Below, piece by piece: positions 25,319-35,453 of a DNA stretch of 64,000 bases; position 1 is the first letter of the stretch, and each line of letters opens with the position of its first letter. The notes under the pieces were generated by a model, which worked only from the letters and a program-made list of their open reading frames with translations, was not told the origin of the DNA and did no database searches. Position numbers and translations under genes: made by a program. Origin of the DNA: Xylaria sp. FL1777 (Eukaryota; Ascomycota; Sordariomycetes; Xylariales; Xylariaceae); the NCBI GenBank assembly GCA_022578965.1, contig MU400540.1:1-64000 (forward strand), in the 5' to 3' direction.

Positions 25319-26729
25319 CTATACAGAATCACCACTCCGTGGTGCAGTTCCTGTCGCATGAAAACCGTCAAGTGTAATGGTTACAGCTCCGGCTTGTACG
25401 AGCTTGTATGTGTTAGCCATAGTCGTGCAATGATGTTTGTAGTGTTATTCTACTCACCGAACGAGATAGATCATCAATTAGATCCTGAACATCTTCAATG
25501 CCGATGCAGAGTCTAATTAGGTCTTCGGGCATCTGCCGCTCCTTCCTGGTCTTCGCATCGATGCTGGCATGGCTCATGCGGCATGGCATGCTGATTAGAC
25601 TGTTGACACACCCGAAGCTGACACTGATTGCATACAACCTGGCAGCTTCAACGATCCGTTCCGATACCGCTATATCGCCAGTTTCAAAAGATAGGACAGC
25701 TCCTGCGCCCCGAGCAATAGACCAGTGGAGATCATACTGGGGGTGTGACTTGAGGCCGGGATATCGGACACGGAAGCCATGTGACTCGAGGAATTCGGCG
25801 ATCATCTGGGCGTTTGCTTGTTGCTTCTCCATACGAATAGCCAGCGTCTTGACTCCCCTCATGAGAAGGAACGAGTCATTAGGGGAAAGACCACAGCCCG
25901 TAGCGTTGATGGTGAAGTACATCTTATCGCCAATGGCAGGATCATTGCAAGCGATGATCCCGGCCATTATGTCGTGGTGTCCCGACAGATACTTGGTGCC
26001 TGATTCATAGACGATATCTGCGCCTAGCTCTAGAGGATTGCAGAGCATAGGCGACAGCATAGTGTTATCGACCACGACGAGGGCCTTCGGGTTGGCTTCG
26101 TGGACGAACTTGGCAATGGCGGGTATGTCGACGACCTTGATCAGAGGATTGGTCGGGGTCTCCAGGAGCACCATGGCGGTTTTGTCTGATACAACGTCCC
26201 GTACCCTCTCCACGTGGGTGGTGTCCACATGGTGCACAACGATGCCTTGGTTGGATGACAAGTAAGTCAGTAGCCGGTTGGTACCGCCATATAGGTCATC
26301 ACCGGTGATGACCTCGTCTCCGGGACGAAGCAGCCTCGTGATGACGTCCAAGGCCCCCATGCCAGAACCTACAGCCAGGGCGCGGGTAGCATTCATGATC
26401 TTGGCCATGTGGCGTTCCAGATGCGTCCGGGTGGGATTGCCTGATCGTGTGTAGTCGTATTCATTCCCACCGGCGGAAGAAGTCTGCTTGAACGTGGCAG
26501 ACTGGTAGATGGGAATACTAGAGGCGCCATACTGGTCCTTGGAGTCGGTGTAGACAAGCTCTGTGGCGAGGGCATAGCGGCGGCGCCCGGTCGAGGGGCT
26601 CGAGGGAGCAGGCGAAGGAGGGAGGTTGTGGCCGTCGAGATCTACTTTCGCAAAGGCCTTGTTGAGGGGCTTGGTAGCATCGTCGCCACTCGACGACGAC
26701 GACCCGTGATTTGGGGGAGAGGAAGACAT
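25319..26729 (-). CDS. STR3: Cystathionine beta-lyase (PLP enzyme)
   Basis: Pyridoxal-phosphate enzyme of the Cys/Met metabolism family. It cleaves cystathionine to homocysteine, pyruvate and ammonia in methionine synthesis (MetG/met-2 in filamentous fungi, STR3 in yeast). Exons 26729-25458 and 25402-25319 with a 55-base intron (GTGAGT..AAG) give 451 residues. The PLP lysine lies in SGTKYLSGHHD. QYGASSIPIYQSATFKQ, YDYTRSGNPTR and VVDNTMLSP are family signatures. The C-terminal exon (LVQAGAVTITL...) restores the normal end. The first ~45 residues are serine-rich and variable. Paralogous cystathionine gamma-lyase or synthase is less likely because of the GCGLSPNDSFLLMRGVKTL segment, which I recall from beta-lyases. 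Confidence 0.9.
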
Positions 26730-27871
26730 GATATCTATCTAGTGGTAGTGACAGCAATGTATGTATGTATGTTGCTACCTAGGGAAGTAGGTGGGTGGGA
26801 TTGGCGGGTGCAGCACCAATGGGCGAGGTGATGGTGAGCTGCAATTGGAGGTGGAGGTATATGTATGTGTATGTGTAGGTATGCTCAAGAAAGAAGTGAG
26901 AAGATCAAACTACGACCACACGAGGCGAGGTCGGTGACTTCTGGTCGAGATGTTGTACTGTGGAGGTAGCAATTTTGTTCCAGGTACCGTCGGTATTTGA
27001 CCAGTACCATACATACTTCAAGGAGTCAGCTTACCAGAAGCGTGCCGAGCTGGTTGCGTTCCGGTTATCGGGCCCCTAAAAAGTCTGGGGAACAAGTGAG
27101 GATTCTCGGCGGCGTCTTTAGCAGAATGACGTGCTTGGTACCCCACCTAGACAAAGACTGCGGAAGCACGCGTTCTGAGTCCGTGTCCACCGACTGCCGT
27201 CTTATCACTGGATATCATGTACCGGTATGATATGGGTAGAAATATGGGTAATTGTAACCACTCCAGAAACCACTCGTAATTGTACTGCGGTTGTACTTAG
27301 CGATAAGTCACGATCGGCACCTGTCTCCTCGCCATTTGTCTAGATACCTACCTAGGTAGACTCTTGATATACAATATTTATGAATTGTAGATCCTGAGAG
27401 GTTAGTAAATCAATACTGCCTTTTCTATGGCAAATGAAGACGAATAATAGTAAGTATAGTAGTACCCTTGGACATCTAAGACCTGCTACTAACATCTTTA
27501 ATACGCTAAGGTTCAGTAGAGTTATAGATAGAGTATCAAGTTTTCCGGGGAGCGCCAATAATACCATAAAAAATGCGTTGTCAAAATTAGGTAATAACGT
27601 ATGCTTCTTCAGATCTGATCTGATACGGTTCGGGGCGAAAATACATAGGTATCCCCGAGACTCCGCAGGTGTTCAAGACAGGTACAACGTAGTCATGAAA
27701 CATGCCATGATATACATTCCGATATCTATACACCATCGGTGGCCTGTCTAATAGTATCCGCCGTCTTGACAATCCTCATACGACAAAATATACAGAACTT
27801 GGTTCTCAACACCGGTGCCCCGTAACGCCATATTTAGGTAGCCCAAAACCCGTGTCAAATTCCCGAGAAAA
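26730..27871. other. Intergenic, promoter of the beta-lyase gene
   Basis: Contains an ATGT tetranucleotide run at about 26757-26775, TATATGTATGTGTATGTG near 26860, and the palindrome CTACCTAGGTAG near 27347. No gene was recognised. Confidence 0.6.
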
Positions 27872-29327
27872 TCATCCTGACTGGTCTGTCACTTTCGCGG
27901 CGGATGTTGATGTGTCCGCTGTAAGCTCCTCGTCCTCGACATCCTCATACTCGTCAGCGTCAGCTTCAACAGGGGATTTGGCGCGCGAATGATTTTGCAT
28001 CAAAATCTGTCCACCGCCTTTTCGTCCAAAGAAATCTTCCGTCCGTACGCCCCGCATTTTTGTTGGGTCAATGCTCGACATGGAGCTTCCGGTCGCCCGG
28101 TGCTCCCGAATGTACTCACGAACCGGTGCCATGGCGGCATCTCGACAAGCTTCCTTGATGTCGCTACCGGACATGCCAGCCGTGATCCTCGCAATGTACT
28201 CCATATTAAAACTGTTGGGCTCCGTCTTCGTATCCTTCATGATGAGTTGCAAGATCCGAAGTCTCTGTGCTTTGTCAGGTAATGATACAGGGAACTTCTT
28301 TGGCATTCGGCGCAGGATCGCTTCATCGATGTCGTGGATTCGATTAGTTGCTCCGAGAACAACGATACGTGCAGGCGTCCCATGTGTATTTGCAGAGGTG
28401 AGGCCGTCCCAGAGAGTCATGAACCTGGTTGCGATTAGCAAGAATTCGGAGAATCAGAATCGAATTGACTTACTCGGCTTTCACCATCCCACTAGCTTCG
28501 TGCTCGCCGCTTCTCCTCGTTCCTAGGACGGCATCTATCTCATCGATGAAAATAATCGTCGGTTGCAATTTGCGAGCGAGTGAAAAAACCGCGCGAACTA
28601 GCTTGTTAGAATCCCCATACCATTTCTCTGTTAATGTTGAGATGTGCAAATTGATGAATGATGCGCCGCTTTCATGGGCAACGGCCTTGGCCAGCATTGT
28701 CTTGCCGCAGCCGGGGGGTCCGTATAGCAAGACCCCCGAAGGTGCTGACAACAGAGGTGCAGCATGGGAGTAGAGATGCGGCATGGTTAATGGATAAATG
28801 ACCGACTCTTTGACCTCCTCTATTATATCGTCTAAACCGCCAATATCTTGCACCGAGATCAGTTGCTAGACATGACAATGCAGCAGGACTGGATCTCACC
28901 ATTAAACCCAATAGGAATGTCTTCGGGCGCGACAACTTCAAGAGCAACCACGTTCTCATACTCGTTCAGAGCTAAGTCTTCGATGCCACGTCCTTTCTGA
29001 TCACTATTTGCAGTGTCATCACCCTCGGCCCCGTCGTTTTCTCGTGATTTTCGTAAACGGGAGAGGTTCGCTTTCGCCTTGATACGAGCTTGTTCGTGTT
29101 TCTCTTTGTCGGGATCGGCAAGTGTCCCTTGGAGACTCGACAAGGCATTTTTCGTCAAAAACCATACTGCACCGGCCTTATTGAAGCGTCAGCCAGATGA
29201 AGCCTTGCTCGCGCGGGAAGCTGTGCCATACCGTTCCTAATAACAGAAGAACATCCCATACGTAATCGGCGCCCTTTCTTTTACGATCGACCATGGCGAA
29301 GGTGTCGCGTAGCCAGCTGAGAAGCAT
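27872..29327 (-). CDS. MSP1: AAA ATPase MSP1 (ATAD1), mitochondrial outer membrane
   Basis: Hexameric AAA extractase that removes mislocalised tail-anchored proteins from the mitochondrial outer membrane and peroxisomes. Four exons, 29327-29232, 29176-28900, 28846-28474 and 28424-27872, give 432 residues. A single N-terminal membrane helix is formed across junction one (about residues 23-45). Then come a charged linker and the AAA core from DIGGLDD (residue 125), Walker A GPPGCGKT (167-174), Walker [10 protein letters not shown], sensor ATNR and the arginine finger region LRRMPKKF. For intron 2 an earlier AG would leave only 34 bases and break the frame. The later AG gives a 53-base intron and the conserved FNDIGG join. 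A stop codon lies upstream of the chosen ATG in its frame. The C-terminal tail is acidic. It is divergent from the monopolin gene. Confidence 0.93.
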
Positions 29328-29850
29328 TTGTGGCTTCTCGAATAACCCAGGGGGTGGTGGCTGAGGGAGGCAATTTAGTAGATTGATTGTACTGAGACAT
29401 CAAAATATCTAGGTAGGAAATGGGACAACTCTCGGTTCGGGTCTCGAAGCTCGAACGCCTAATGCGCTGAGGTGACAAGAATTAGGTACATACATATATA
29501 TGCATTTTAATCCTATGCACCTAGAGGATACATAAAATACTATGCATAAAATTGCGGATCCTACATGTGGAGACACGCCTTAGGTAAGTTATACGCAGTA
29601 GGCAAGTACCTATGTACACGTACGTTTACTTTTCACACTAAGAGTGGGACACGCCAACCCCACTAGACCAGGTTGTTTACCTTCTGCGCGACCCAGTCGC
29701 GACGTTGGGTAATGCGATCCCACGCTTCTCACTCAAGCTATGTTTTGTTACCACCTATAACCATTTCTCTTGTCTATCACTTCGGCTTCATTTGCACGCT
29801 CACCATTATTGTTAGAGTGAGAATTGGCTTCTACTTGTTTCAGTCGATTA
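29328..29850. promoter_or_regulatory. Bidirectional promoter, MSP1 / PCS1
   Basis: A 523-base gap between two start codons pointing away from each other, holding both promoters. A TATATATGC stretch occurs near 29494. No specific factor site can be assigned from the sequence alone. Confidence 0.6.
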
Positions 29851-31387
29851 ATGCCAAGAGGAAAGCTCACAACGCTAGTTGAGTTAATCGACTCGGAGGA
29901 GGATTTGGACATATCTGCTCAGAAACTTCGATCGAGGGCAGAAACCATGCCTCCCGCAAAGAAAGCTCGCACAGCGGCGACTAGTCGAGTCACAAAATCA
30001 GCTCGAGCCACGCGAGCACCAGCGCGAAATGCCCTAACCGAAAAGACTGGAAATATTCAAGACAGCTCTGCACCGAGCAAAGGAATAAAAAGATCTGCTA
30101 GCGATAGCATCGACACGCCAGAGGACCAGTATCCTGAAGACAAACCTAGAACTGGGAGAGGTCGACCTAAGGCGAGTAAAGCTCCGAAGATCACTGAATT
30201 CGAAGATGAAGACGAACTATCGGTAATGCAAATCGAAACGACCCCGCCTCAGCCAGTAAGGAGAGGGCGCAAGCCCAAGATGAACGTCGAAGCCGAAATT
30301 CCCGAGACGCAACCTCACATGGAGATCCCTGAGACTCAACAGGTTGATATAACAGATACGAACATAGTAGAAGACGAACCTATAGATGAGCTACCAACGT
30401 ATCACCGGCAAGGAATGTCCTCTACTCAACGACCTCAATCTCGATCATTATTCAGCGCAAGTCGAAGACCAGTTTCTGCTTCCGACTCTGAGCTGAACGA
30501 CCCAACTTTGAGGAGACGCATTGGGGAACTTACTCGGAAGCACGAGGCTCTAGAAGCCAAATATCGCGATCTCCGGGAGATTGGTGTTCAAGAAGCAGAA
30601 CGAAATTTTGATCGTCTAAAGAAGCAAGGCGAAGAACGAGCGAACAGTAATGCTTATTCCAATGTACAGTCTATGCCAGAACAGTATGCTGACGTCTTTT
30701 AGCCGATAAGCAGCTCATTGCCACCCTCAAGGCCCAGTTGGCCGGGGAGACAGAGGTAGCTAAAGACGCCGAGCAGCTTCAGAAGCAGCTTGAAGAAAGC
30801 CAAAAGAAAGTTGAGGAACTACAAGGGAAGCTCGATGGAATGCACGGCTCTTTAGCGGAGGCGAAAACAGAAATCAAGACACTATCGACCAAACTCACTG
30901 CCGCTCGATCAGCAGAATCGGCCAACGTGAAGGTTCCGGGTAGCGCCATGAAAAACGCTTACGCCAATAACCGACACGTGGCGAGCGCCGCAGAAGCCGC
31001 AGCTCAGTTAGCTCATAAGAAAGAGAACCTATACGGAGACCTGACCGGCTTGCTTGTTTGCGGCGTTAAACGGGAAAATGACGAAGAGGTTTTCGACTGC
31101 GTCCAGACCGGCAGAAACGGGAGTAAGTCTACAACTACAAAGTGAGCGAGGCTGAGGCTAATCATTTCACAGCTCTTCATTTCAAACTATCGATCGGAAA
31201 TGATGGTTCATCAGACAAGTTCGAAGATGCGCAGTTCATGTACATGCCTCAGCTAGACGGGGCTCGGGACGAGGAGCTGATAGACACGCTGCCGGATTAT
31301 CTTGTGGAGGAAATCACTTTCCCACGGTTACATGCCGCAAAGTTTTATTCGAGGGTGGTGAAGGCTTTGAGTGAACGGCCAGAGTAA
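29851..31387 (+). CDS. PCS1: Monopolin subunit Pcs1/Csm1
   Basis: Kinetochore/rDNA-associated monopolin subunit (fission yeast Pcs1, budding yeast Csm1) that clamps microtubule-attachment sites so sister kinetochores co-orient or avoid merotelic attachment. Exons 29851-30646, 30703-31122 and 31173-31387 give 476 residues, with introns of 56 and 50 bases and a TGCTGAC branch point in the first. The N-terminal half is basic and disordered, with AT-hook-like RGRPK and RRGRKPK motifs. A coiled coil runs from about residue 215 to 335. The C-terminal globular Csm1/Pcs1 domain starts near residue 376 (LYGDLTGLLVCGVKR) and contains LHFKLSI after the last junction. The start is the first ATG; the frame extends upstream only from a TTG. 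Confidence 0.9.
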
Positions 31388-31724
31388 TAGAGGTTGCTCT
31401 AGCTGGAGTATGAAACTGATCGAGCTACTGGTAGTAGAGGTAATGAGCGCTCAAGGCTCTCGGAGTTGGACTGGCGGCGCGTTTAAATTGCTTTGTGATA
31501 CCCATCAAGTTCTTAAACAATGGCGTTAGAAGGGACTTGAGGTATAGAGGAGGCATAGTCGGTCACCTCGTAATGACATACATATACTACCTACATGGTA
31601 TATACACGTTTCATTGGCCTTGAAAGCAGTCAATCTGACGAGCAGTTGTTCGTCACATGGGCACTCCTTTTACGTAGTACATAGGGGGCAGGTATCTACA
31701 TGAGGTACACTTTACTCGGGTCGA

Positions 31725-31772
31725 TTTTTCGGACCTGAAGAATTGATATCGGGACCTGAATCTAAACCCAAT
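31725..31772 (+). repeat. Left inverted-repeat arm
   Basis: Begins TTTTTCGGACCTGAAGAATT and ends with CCCAAT; pairs with 32134-32181. Confidence 0.85.
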
Positions 31773-32133
31773 ACAGCAATTCCCTCATAGGTACTGCGGG
31801 TCTCTCTCCACTTCACTAAATTTATAAGCAGTGTGGAGTAAACCCATGTGTTTACAAGGGTTACCCATGAACCCAGTAAAAAAAAGAACAGGTATGCAAC
31901 TAAATCAACTAACACTGCTGTATTATAGCGCACCTTACATTTAACCTACCTACGCACTAACCACTTTCCACCTTTTCCTTCAACCTTCAACCTACCTAAC
32001 TAACCGTCAGCGCGAAACATGTTTAAGAGTATGGCCGACCGTTGTTTTCATCGGTGTCCACAAAATGTCTTACGCTATCCCATTTTCTATGGGAAATGGG
32101 GTAAAGTGGAGACACTAGGTAGATATTAACCAA

Positions 32134-32181
32134 ATTGGGCTTAGATTCAGGTCCCGATATCAATTCTTCAGGTCCGAAAAA
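32134..32181 (-). repeat. Right inverted-repeat arm
   Basis: Reverse complement of the left arm over 48 bases with a single mismatch. A small GTCCAA..TTGGAC hairpin lies just outside it. Confidence 0.85.
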
Positions 32182-32336
32182 CCGCATTCGGTCCAACTTG
32201 GACCGGGATAAACAATTTCTAAATTCGTTGGATGGGCTTTTTTTTGGTACTACTCAACTCTGCTGTGATTCTTCAGATGTTTTGGCCTACCTATCTCTTT
32301 CGCAAAATTATCTCTGTTCTCGAAACATGACCCAAG

Positions 32337-33623
32337 ATGCCTCGCGATAGCCAAGACGGATTGGATTGGAGATACGATTTGTTTGAGACCGTGCCCGTTT
32401 GGACACGACAACCCTCTATTTCCGCCATCGAAAACGTGTCTCGCCAGTTGTTGAAGGTCCCTTCTGGGGACCTCTGTCGCATCTCTTTCTATGCTTCTGG
32501 CGCATTTAACAAGCTCTACCGGGTCGAATGCGCAGACCGGTCCTTGATAATGAGAGTATCGCTACCTGTCTATCCTCGCTGCAAGATACAAGGCGAGGTG
32601 GCCACCTTGACCTGGTTGCAGTACAATACCACGGCACCAGTTCCCAAGGTTGTCGCATTTGACGACTGTAACGATAACGAGATCGGATTTGAGTGGATAT
32701 TGATGGAATTTATGCCGGGTTTCGAGGCTTACCAGAAATGGCGGGCCATGTCAATGGAGCAGAAGACTGTTTTCGCTAAACGCATCGCTGACATCCAGGC
32801 GGAGCTGTTCCGTCCCGTCAAACTTGATCGTGCATTCAAGAGCATAGGGACGCTGCAGACCAACAGCAACGGGCCAAGAATCGAGAAGTCAGCAGCGTTA
32901 TCTCTAGGTCCATTGGTTACGCATGAATTCTTTCTAGGGAAGCGCCTAAGCTACGATGTTCCTCGAGGCCCTTTCCGCTCTAGCTATGCTTGGCTGGAAG
33001 CACAATTGAAAATCATCGTGCTAGAGCAGTTGGCAGCGATTGAAAAGGCAGAAGATGAAGACGATAGAGAGGATGCCGAGGAAATCTTGCTCCTAGCCCG
33101 ACGTCTCCTCTCCCTTCTTCCCAAAGTATTTCAGATCAGTGGAGAGGAAGACGAAGAGCCCACCATTCTCTGGCACGATGACCTGAACTTGCGCAACATC
33201 CTAGTCGATGACAGAGGAGAAATCACGGCTATTGTGGACTGGGAGTGTGTCTCAGCAATGCCAGCATGGGTGACCACCAACATGCCTAAATTTCTCCAAG
33301 GGGAAAACCGTACGGAGGAACCAATACGGGAAAACTATATGGACGAGACACCCGAGGACCGCGACGAGAGTGACAGGGACAATGAGGGCAAGAATCCGCT
33401 TTACTGGGGCCATCTGATGGAATATGAAACGACGCAGCTGCGCGAGGTATACGGCACGAGATTAAGACAGTCCTGCCCCGACTGGCCTCTGCGGCACAGT
33501 CACACTAAGATCGATTTCTACGAGGCTGTCATACAATGCAACGCAGGAGTATTCGTCAGAAAGGTGAATAAATGGATTGACGAAATCGAAAGCGGTAATG
33601 TGATTCGGTGGGCGGATATCTAG
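32337..33623 (+). CDS. APH-fold kinase-like protein (aminoglycoside phosphotransferase family)
   Basis: Intronless gene of 428 residues in the large fungal APH (PF01636) family of protein-kinase-like small-molecule kinases; the substrates of the fungal members are mostly unknown. Visible features are the N-lobe strand FYASGAFNKLYRVE (nucleotide loop), a RVSLPVYPRCK segment where the lysine region would be, and WILMEFMPG as the hinge. The catalytic loop is HDDLNLRNI with His280-Asp281, and the metal-binding DWE is at Asp301. The catalytic loop has HDD rather than the commoner HGD, which is frequent among fungal members. It is not expected to confer drug resistance. The gene lies 155 bases downstream of the MITE-like element, which may sit in its promoter. 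Confidence 0.85.
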   Translation: MPRDSQDGLDWRYDLFETVPVWTRQPSISAIENVSRQLLKVPSGDLCRISFYASGAFNKLYRVECADRSLIMRVSLPVYPRCKIQGEVATLTWLQYNTTAPVPKVVAFDDCNDNEIGFEWILMEFMPGFEAYQKWRAMSMEQKTVFAKRIADIQAELFRPVKLDRAFKSIGTLQTNSNGPRIEKSAALSLGPLVTHEFFLGKRLSYDVPRGPFRSSYAWLEAQLKIIVLEQLAAIEKAEDEDDREDAEEILLLARRLLSLLPKVFQISGEEDEEPTILWHDDLNLRNILVDDRGEITAIVDWECVSAMPAWVTTNMPKFLQGENRTEEPIRENYMDETPEDRDESDRDNEGKNPLYWGHLMEYETTQLREVYGTRLRQSCPDWPLRHSHTKIDFYEAVIQCNAGVFVRKVNKWIDEIESGNVIRWADI

Positions 33624-34152
33624 GGGATACCTAAAGACATCGGATGCCCATCTCAGCTTTAATTTTTGAACGCACTCGCAAGCGGAGAAATGAATTCCAG
33701 ATTGCCTTTAGGATCGGTAGCGATGGGATAGATGTTCAGCATGCGCAATTAGGGTCTCACTTTACCACTCCTCTACTAATACCTAATAGTCTAGGTAAGA
33801 CGACTAACGTGAGCTCATAGACAACCCACCGCATAACCTCTTACCAACAATGCCACTCGGATATAATCCCTCTCACCGCAGCTGAAACTAAATACATCTT
33901 CACCGCTCGGTTAAACAAATATATTCGGCGGAAACATGGCTGAGGATTCATTGGTCAAAGAAATTAGAGACGCGGCACCCTCTCAAGTCCATGGTCTCTC
34001 TATAAGTAAGAAGTGACGGCCATGGCCTCCGGGAACTCCGAATCAACAATTCGACTGCCTAGCCATATTATCACCAGTCCTATAAACATTGAACTGTCCC
34101 GCATACCTACATCCACTACTCTCATATCGAATCTGTTCTATCCTTCGTCGCC
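33624..34152. other. Intergenic, promoter side of the small spliced gene
   Basis: No open frame of note. A CTATAAGTA near 33998 and CCTATAAAC near 34080 are candidate core-promoter elements for the small gene starting at 34153. Confidence 0.5.
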
Positions 34153-34515
34153 ATGGGCAAGGCATCCAAGCAACTGAAGATTTTCATTGCCAATATCCCG
34201 GATGACAAGCTGAAGTCCTTTCCGTCGGTGGCAGGAACCATATACAAGGACCAAAACTTCCGGCTTGACATGCAAGGTGTACGTGACGGGTGACGGTTCC
34301 AAGCTCAATTAGGTTTTGGCTTAAGACGAGTCTAGTTGACGACCGGAAAACCTCAATCCTACAATCTTCAAATCCAAGTAAATAAGGAGACGTCGATTTC
34401 CACACTGAAGAAGGTGGCGCCGACGACTGTGGCTGGGCCCGTACTGGTCCCCAAGGACAAAACCCCGGGCCCAGATGACATTCGAAAGGAATTCTCGGAT
34501 AGTATGAAGTTGTAG
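34153..34515 (+). CDS. Small spliced gene of unknown function (101 aa)
   Basis: Not recognised. The ATG has a good context (TCGCCATGG). Exon 1, 34153-34278 (42 codons), ends at GGT|GTACGT. A 57-base intron ends TCTAG, and exon 2, 34336-34515, runs 59 codons to TAG. Both junction phases are zero, and unspliced reading stops after three more codons. The product starts MGKASKQLKIFIANIPDDKL and ends in a lysine-rich, hydrophilic tail with VAPTTVAGPVLVPKDK and PGPDDIRKEF. There is no signal peptide, membrane helix or cysteine, so it is probably a soluble cytosolic or nuclear protein. Two TATA-like sequences lie 70-160 bases upstream. Support is internal (frame, splice sites, composition); no homologue is recalled. 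Confidence 0.5.
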
Positions 34516-34917
34516 GGGGGGGGGTCTTGCTAGCTATATGAAGATGATCCCACCCCCTGCTGTTGTCGACGCCTCTTTCAATATTCCATGTACTTTTCAG
34601 CCCTTTCTAGGCGATTGTGTTGGTACAAGAGCCAAGCGGTTTGAATCGTGTACAAGGCTCCGACCAACCAGACCAACCACACCATCCAGCCTTTGTTGGT
34701 TGGTTGACGAAAAATTGATGGCCATCTGGTCTTATTTAAATTACAGGGCTATTAAACAAGTTTATTTTAATAAAACAGCACTTAGTATACAGCAGTCTAA
34801 TTATCATCGGGACGTGCTATCCGTTTTTATTGATTCTCGCCTAGTAGATCGCAGGGCTAGAAAACAGAGGAGGTTTAGAAGATATAGCGGCGTTATTAAC
34901 ATAGGTGGATTGATCGT

Positions 34918-34949
34918 GTTTAAGCGACTTCCTAGGAAGTCGTTTAAAC
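34918..34949. repeat. 32-base near-perfect palindrome
   Basis: Arms of 16 bases meet at CCTAGG and match at 15 of 16 positions; the single mismatch is a G/A transition. GTTTAA caps both ends, and a further TTAAAC copy lies just after it (34956-34963). It could be a transposon terminus or a cruciform-forming site. Confidence 0.7.
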
Positions 34950-35092
34950 GGATCACTTAAACGGACTTGGTAATGCGTACTAAGATCCGTTTTACGATGA
35001 AACGGTCTTTGCTTTTATGCAATTGAGGTAAAATGTATATTCGAGATTATGCAAGTTTTTTGTCTATATCCGGCTATAAAAAAGCGGGTCTG

Positions 35093-35190
35093 GCTCAGGA
35101 TAGCGCTTAGTCTCAGGCTAAAAGCAGCGTGGCTCAGGTTGGCGTCCCTTTCCGGTTCAGGATGGTAAAACCTACCTATCTCAGAGGTAC
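35093..35190 (+). repeat. Dispersed repeat, copy A
   Basis: About 95 bases starting GCTCAGGATAG and ending AGAGGTAC, also present at 54156-54248 in the same orientation. Differences between the copies are mainly C/T and G/A transitions plus a few short indels. Confidence 0.75.
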
Positions 35191-35453
35191 CTTGACGGCC
35201 AGGCCACTAACACCATCATCACATCGAGAACCCGTCAGTACTATTCTTTTTCTTTGGACATACATGTGGTCACGAACGGCAACCCTTATGGCGACTGTGA
35301 CCAACCGTGTCAGATCGCATAAGTTTTTATTACACGCTCCTTAAGTCGCATGTCTATGGATCTTGTCGTCTACTTGCTCACACTGCGCACACTGAACTAC
35401 GAACTGCGAGTCTCTATTGCTTAGCCCACATCCGTTCTCTACGAAGCCTCACC

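Larger units (their letters stand above)
31725..32181. mobile_element. MITE-like element with 48-base terminal inverted repeats
   Basis: The 48 bases at 31725-31772 recur as reverse complement at 32134-32181 with one difference (an A/G transition at one position). Inside the arms a weaker inverted similarity continues (CTCTCCACTT against TGTCTCCACTTT), so the whole 457-base unit looks like a degraded foldback or MITE. No transposase frame is present. I could not identify a clear target-site duplication. This reading rests on the sequence alone; no family name can be given. Confidence 0.6.
31388..32336. other. Intergenic carrying a MITE-like element
   Basis: Contains the inverted-repeat element at 31725-32181 (separate entry). 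The remaining flanks show no gene; ACCTACCTAAC motifs occur near 31990. The APH-like gene starts 155 bases after the element ends. Confidence 0.65.
34516..35453. other. Intergenic with repeat remnants
   Basis: A 14-G-rich stretch directly follows the small gene stop. There is an imperfect hairpin of CCAACC/GGTTGG units at about 34671-34711, a 32-base palindrome at 34918-34949 and repeat copy A at 35093-35190. A 140-codon open frame at 34538-34960 has no coding look. The region probably contains old transposon fragments. Confidence 0.5.

Noticed and set aside
32337..33623. Antibiotic resistance gene
   Set aside because: The APH fold is shared by a large and diverse family of fungal proteins; nothing points to aminoglycosides as substrate.
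34538..34960. 140-codon open frame after the small spliced gene
   Set aside because: No motif, overlaps hairpins and the 32-base palindrome, and its composition does not look coding.
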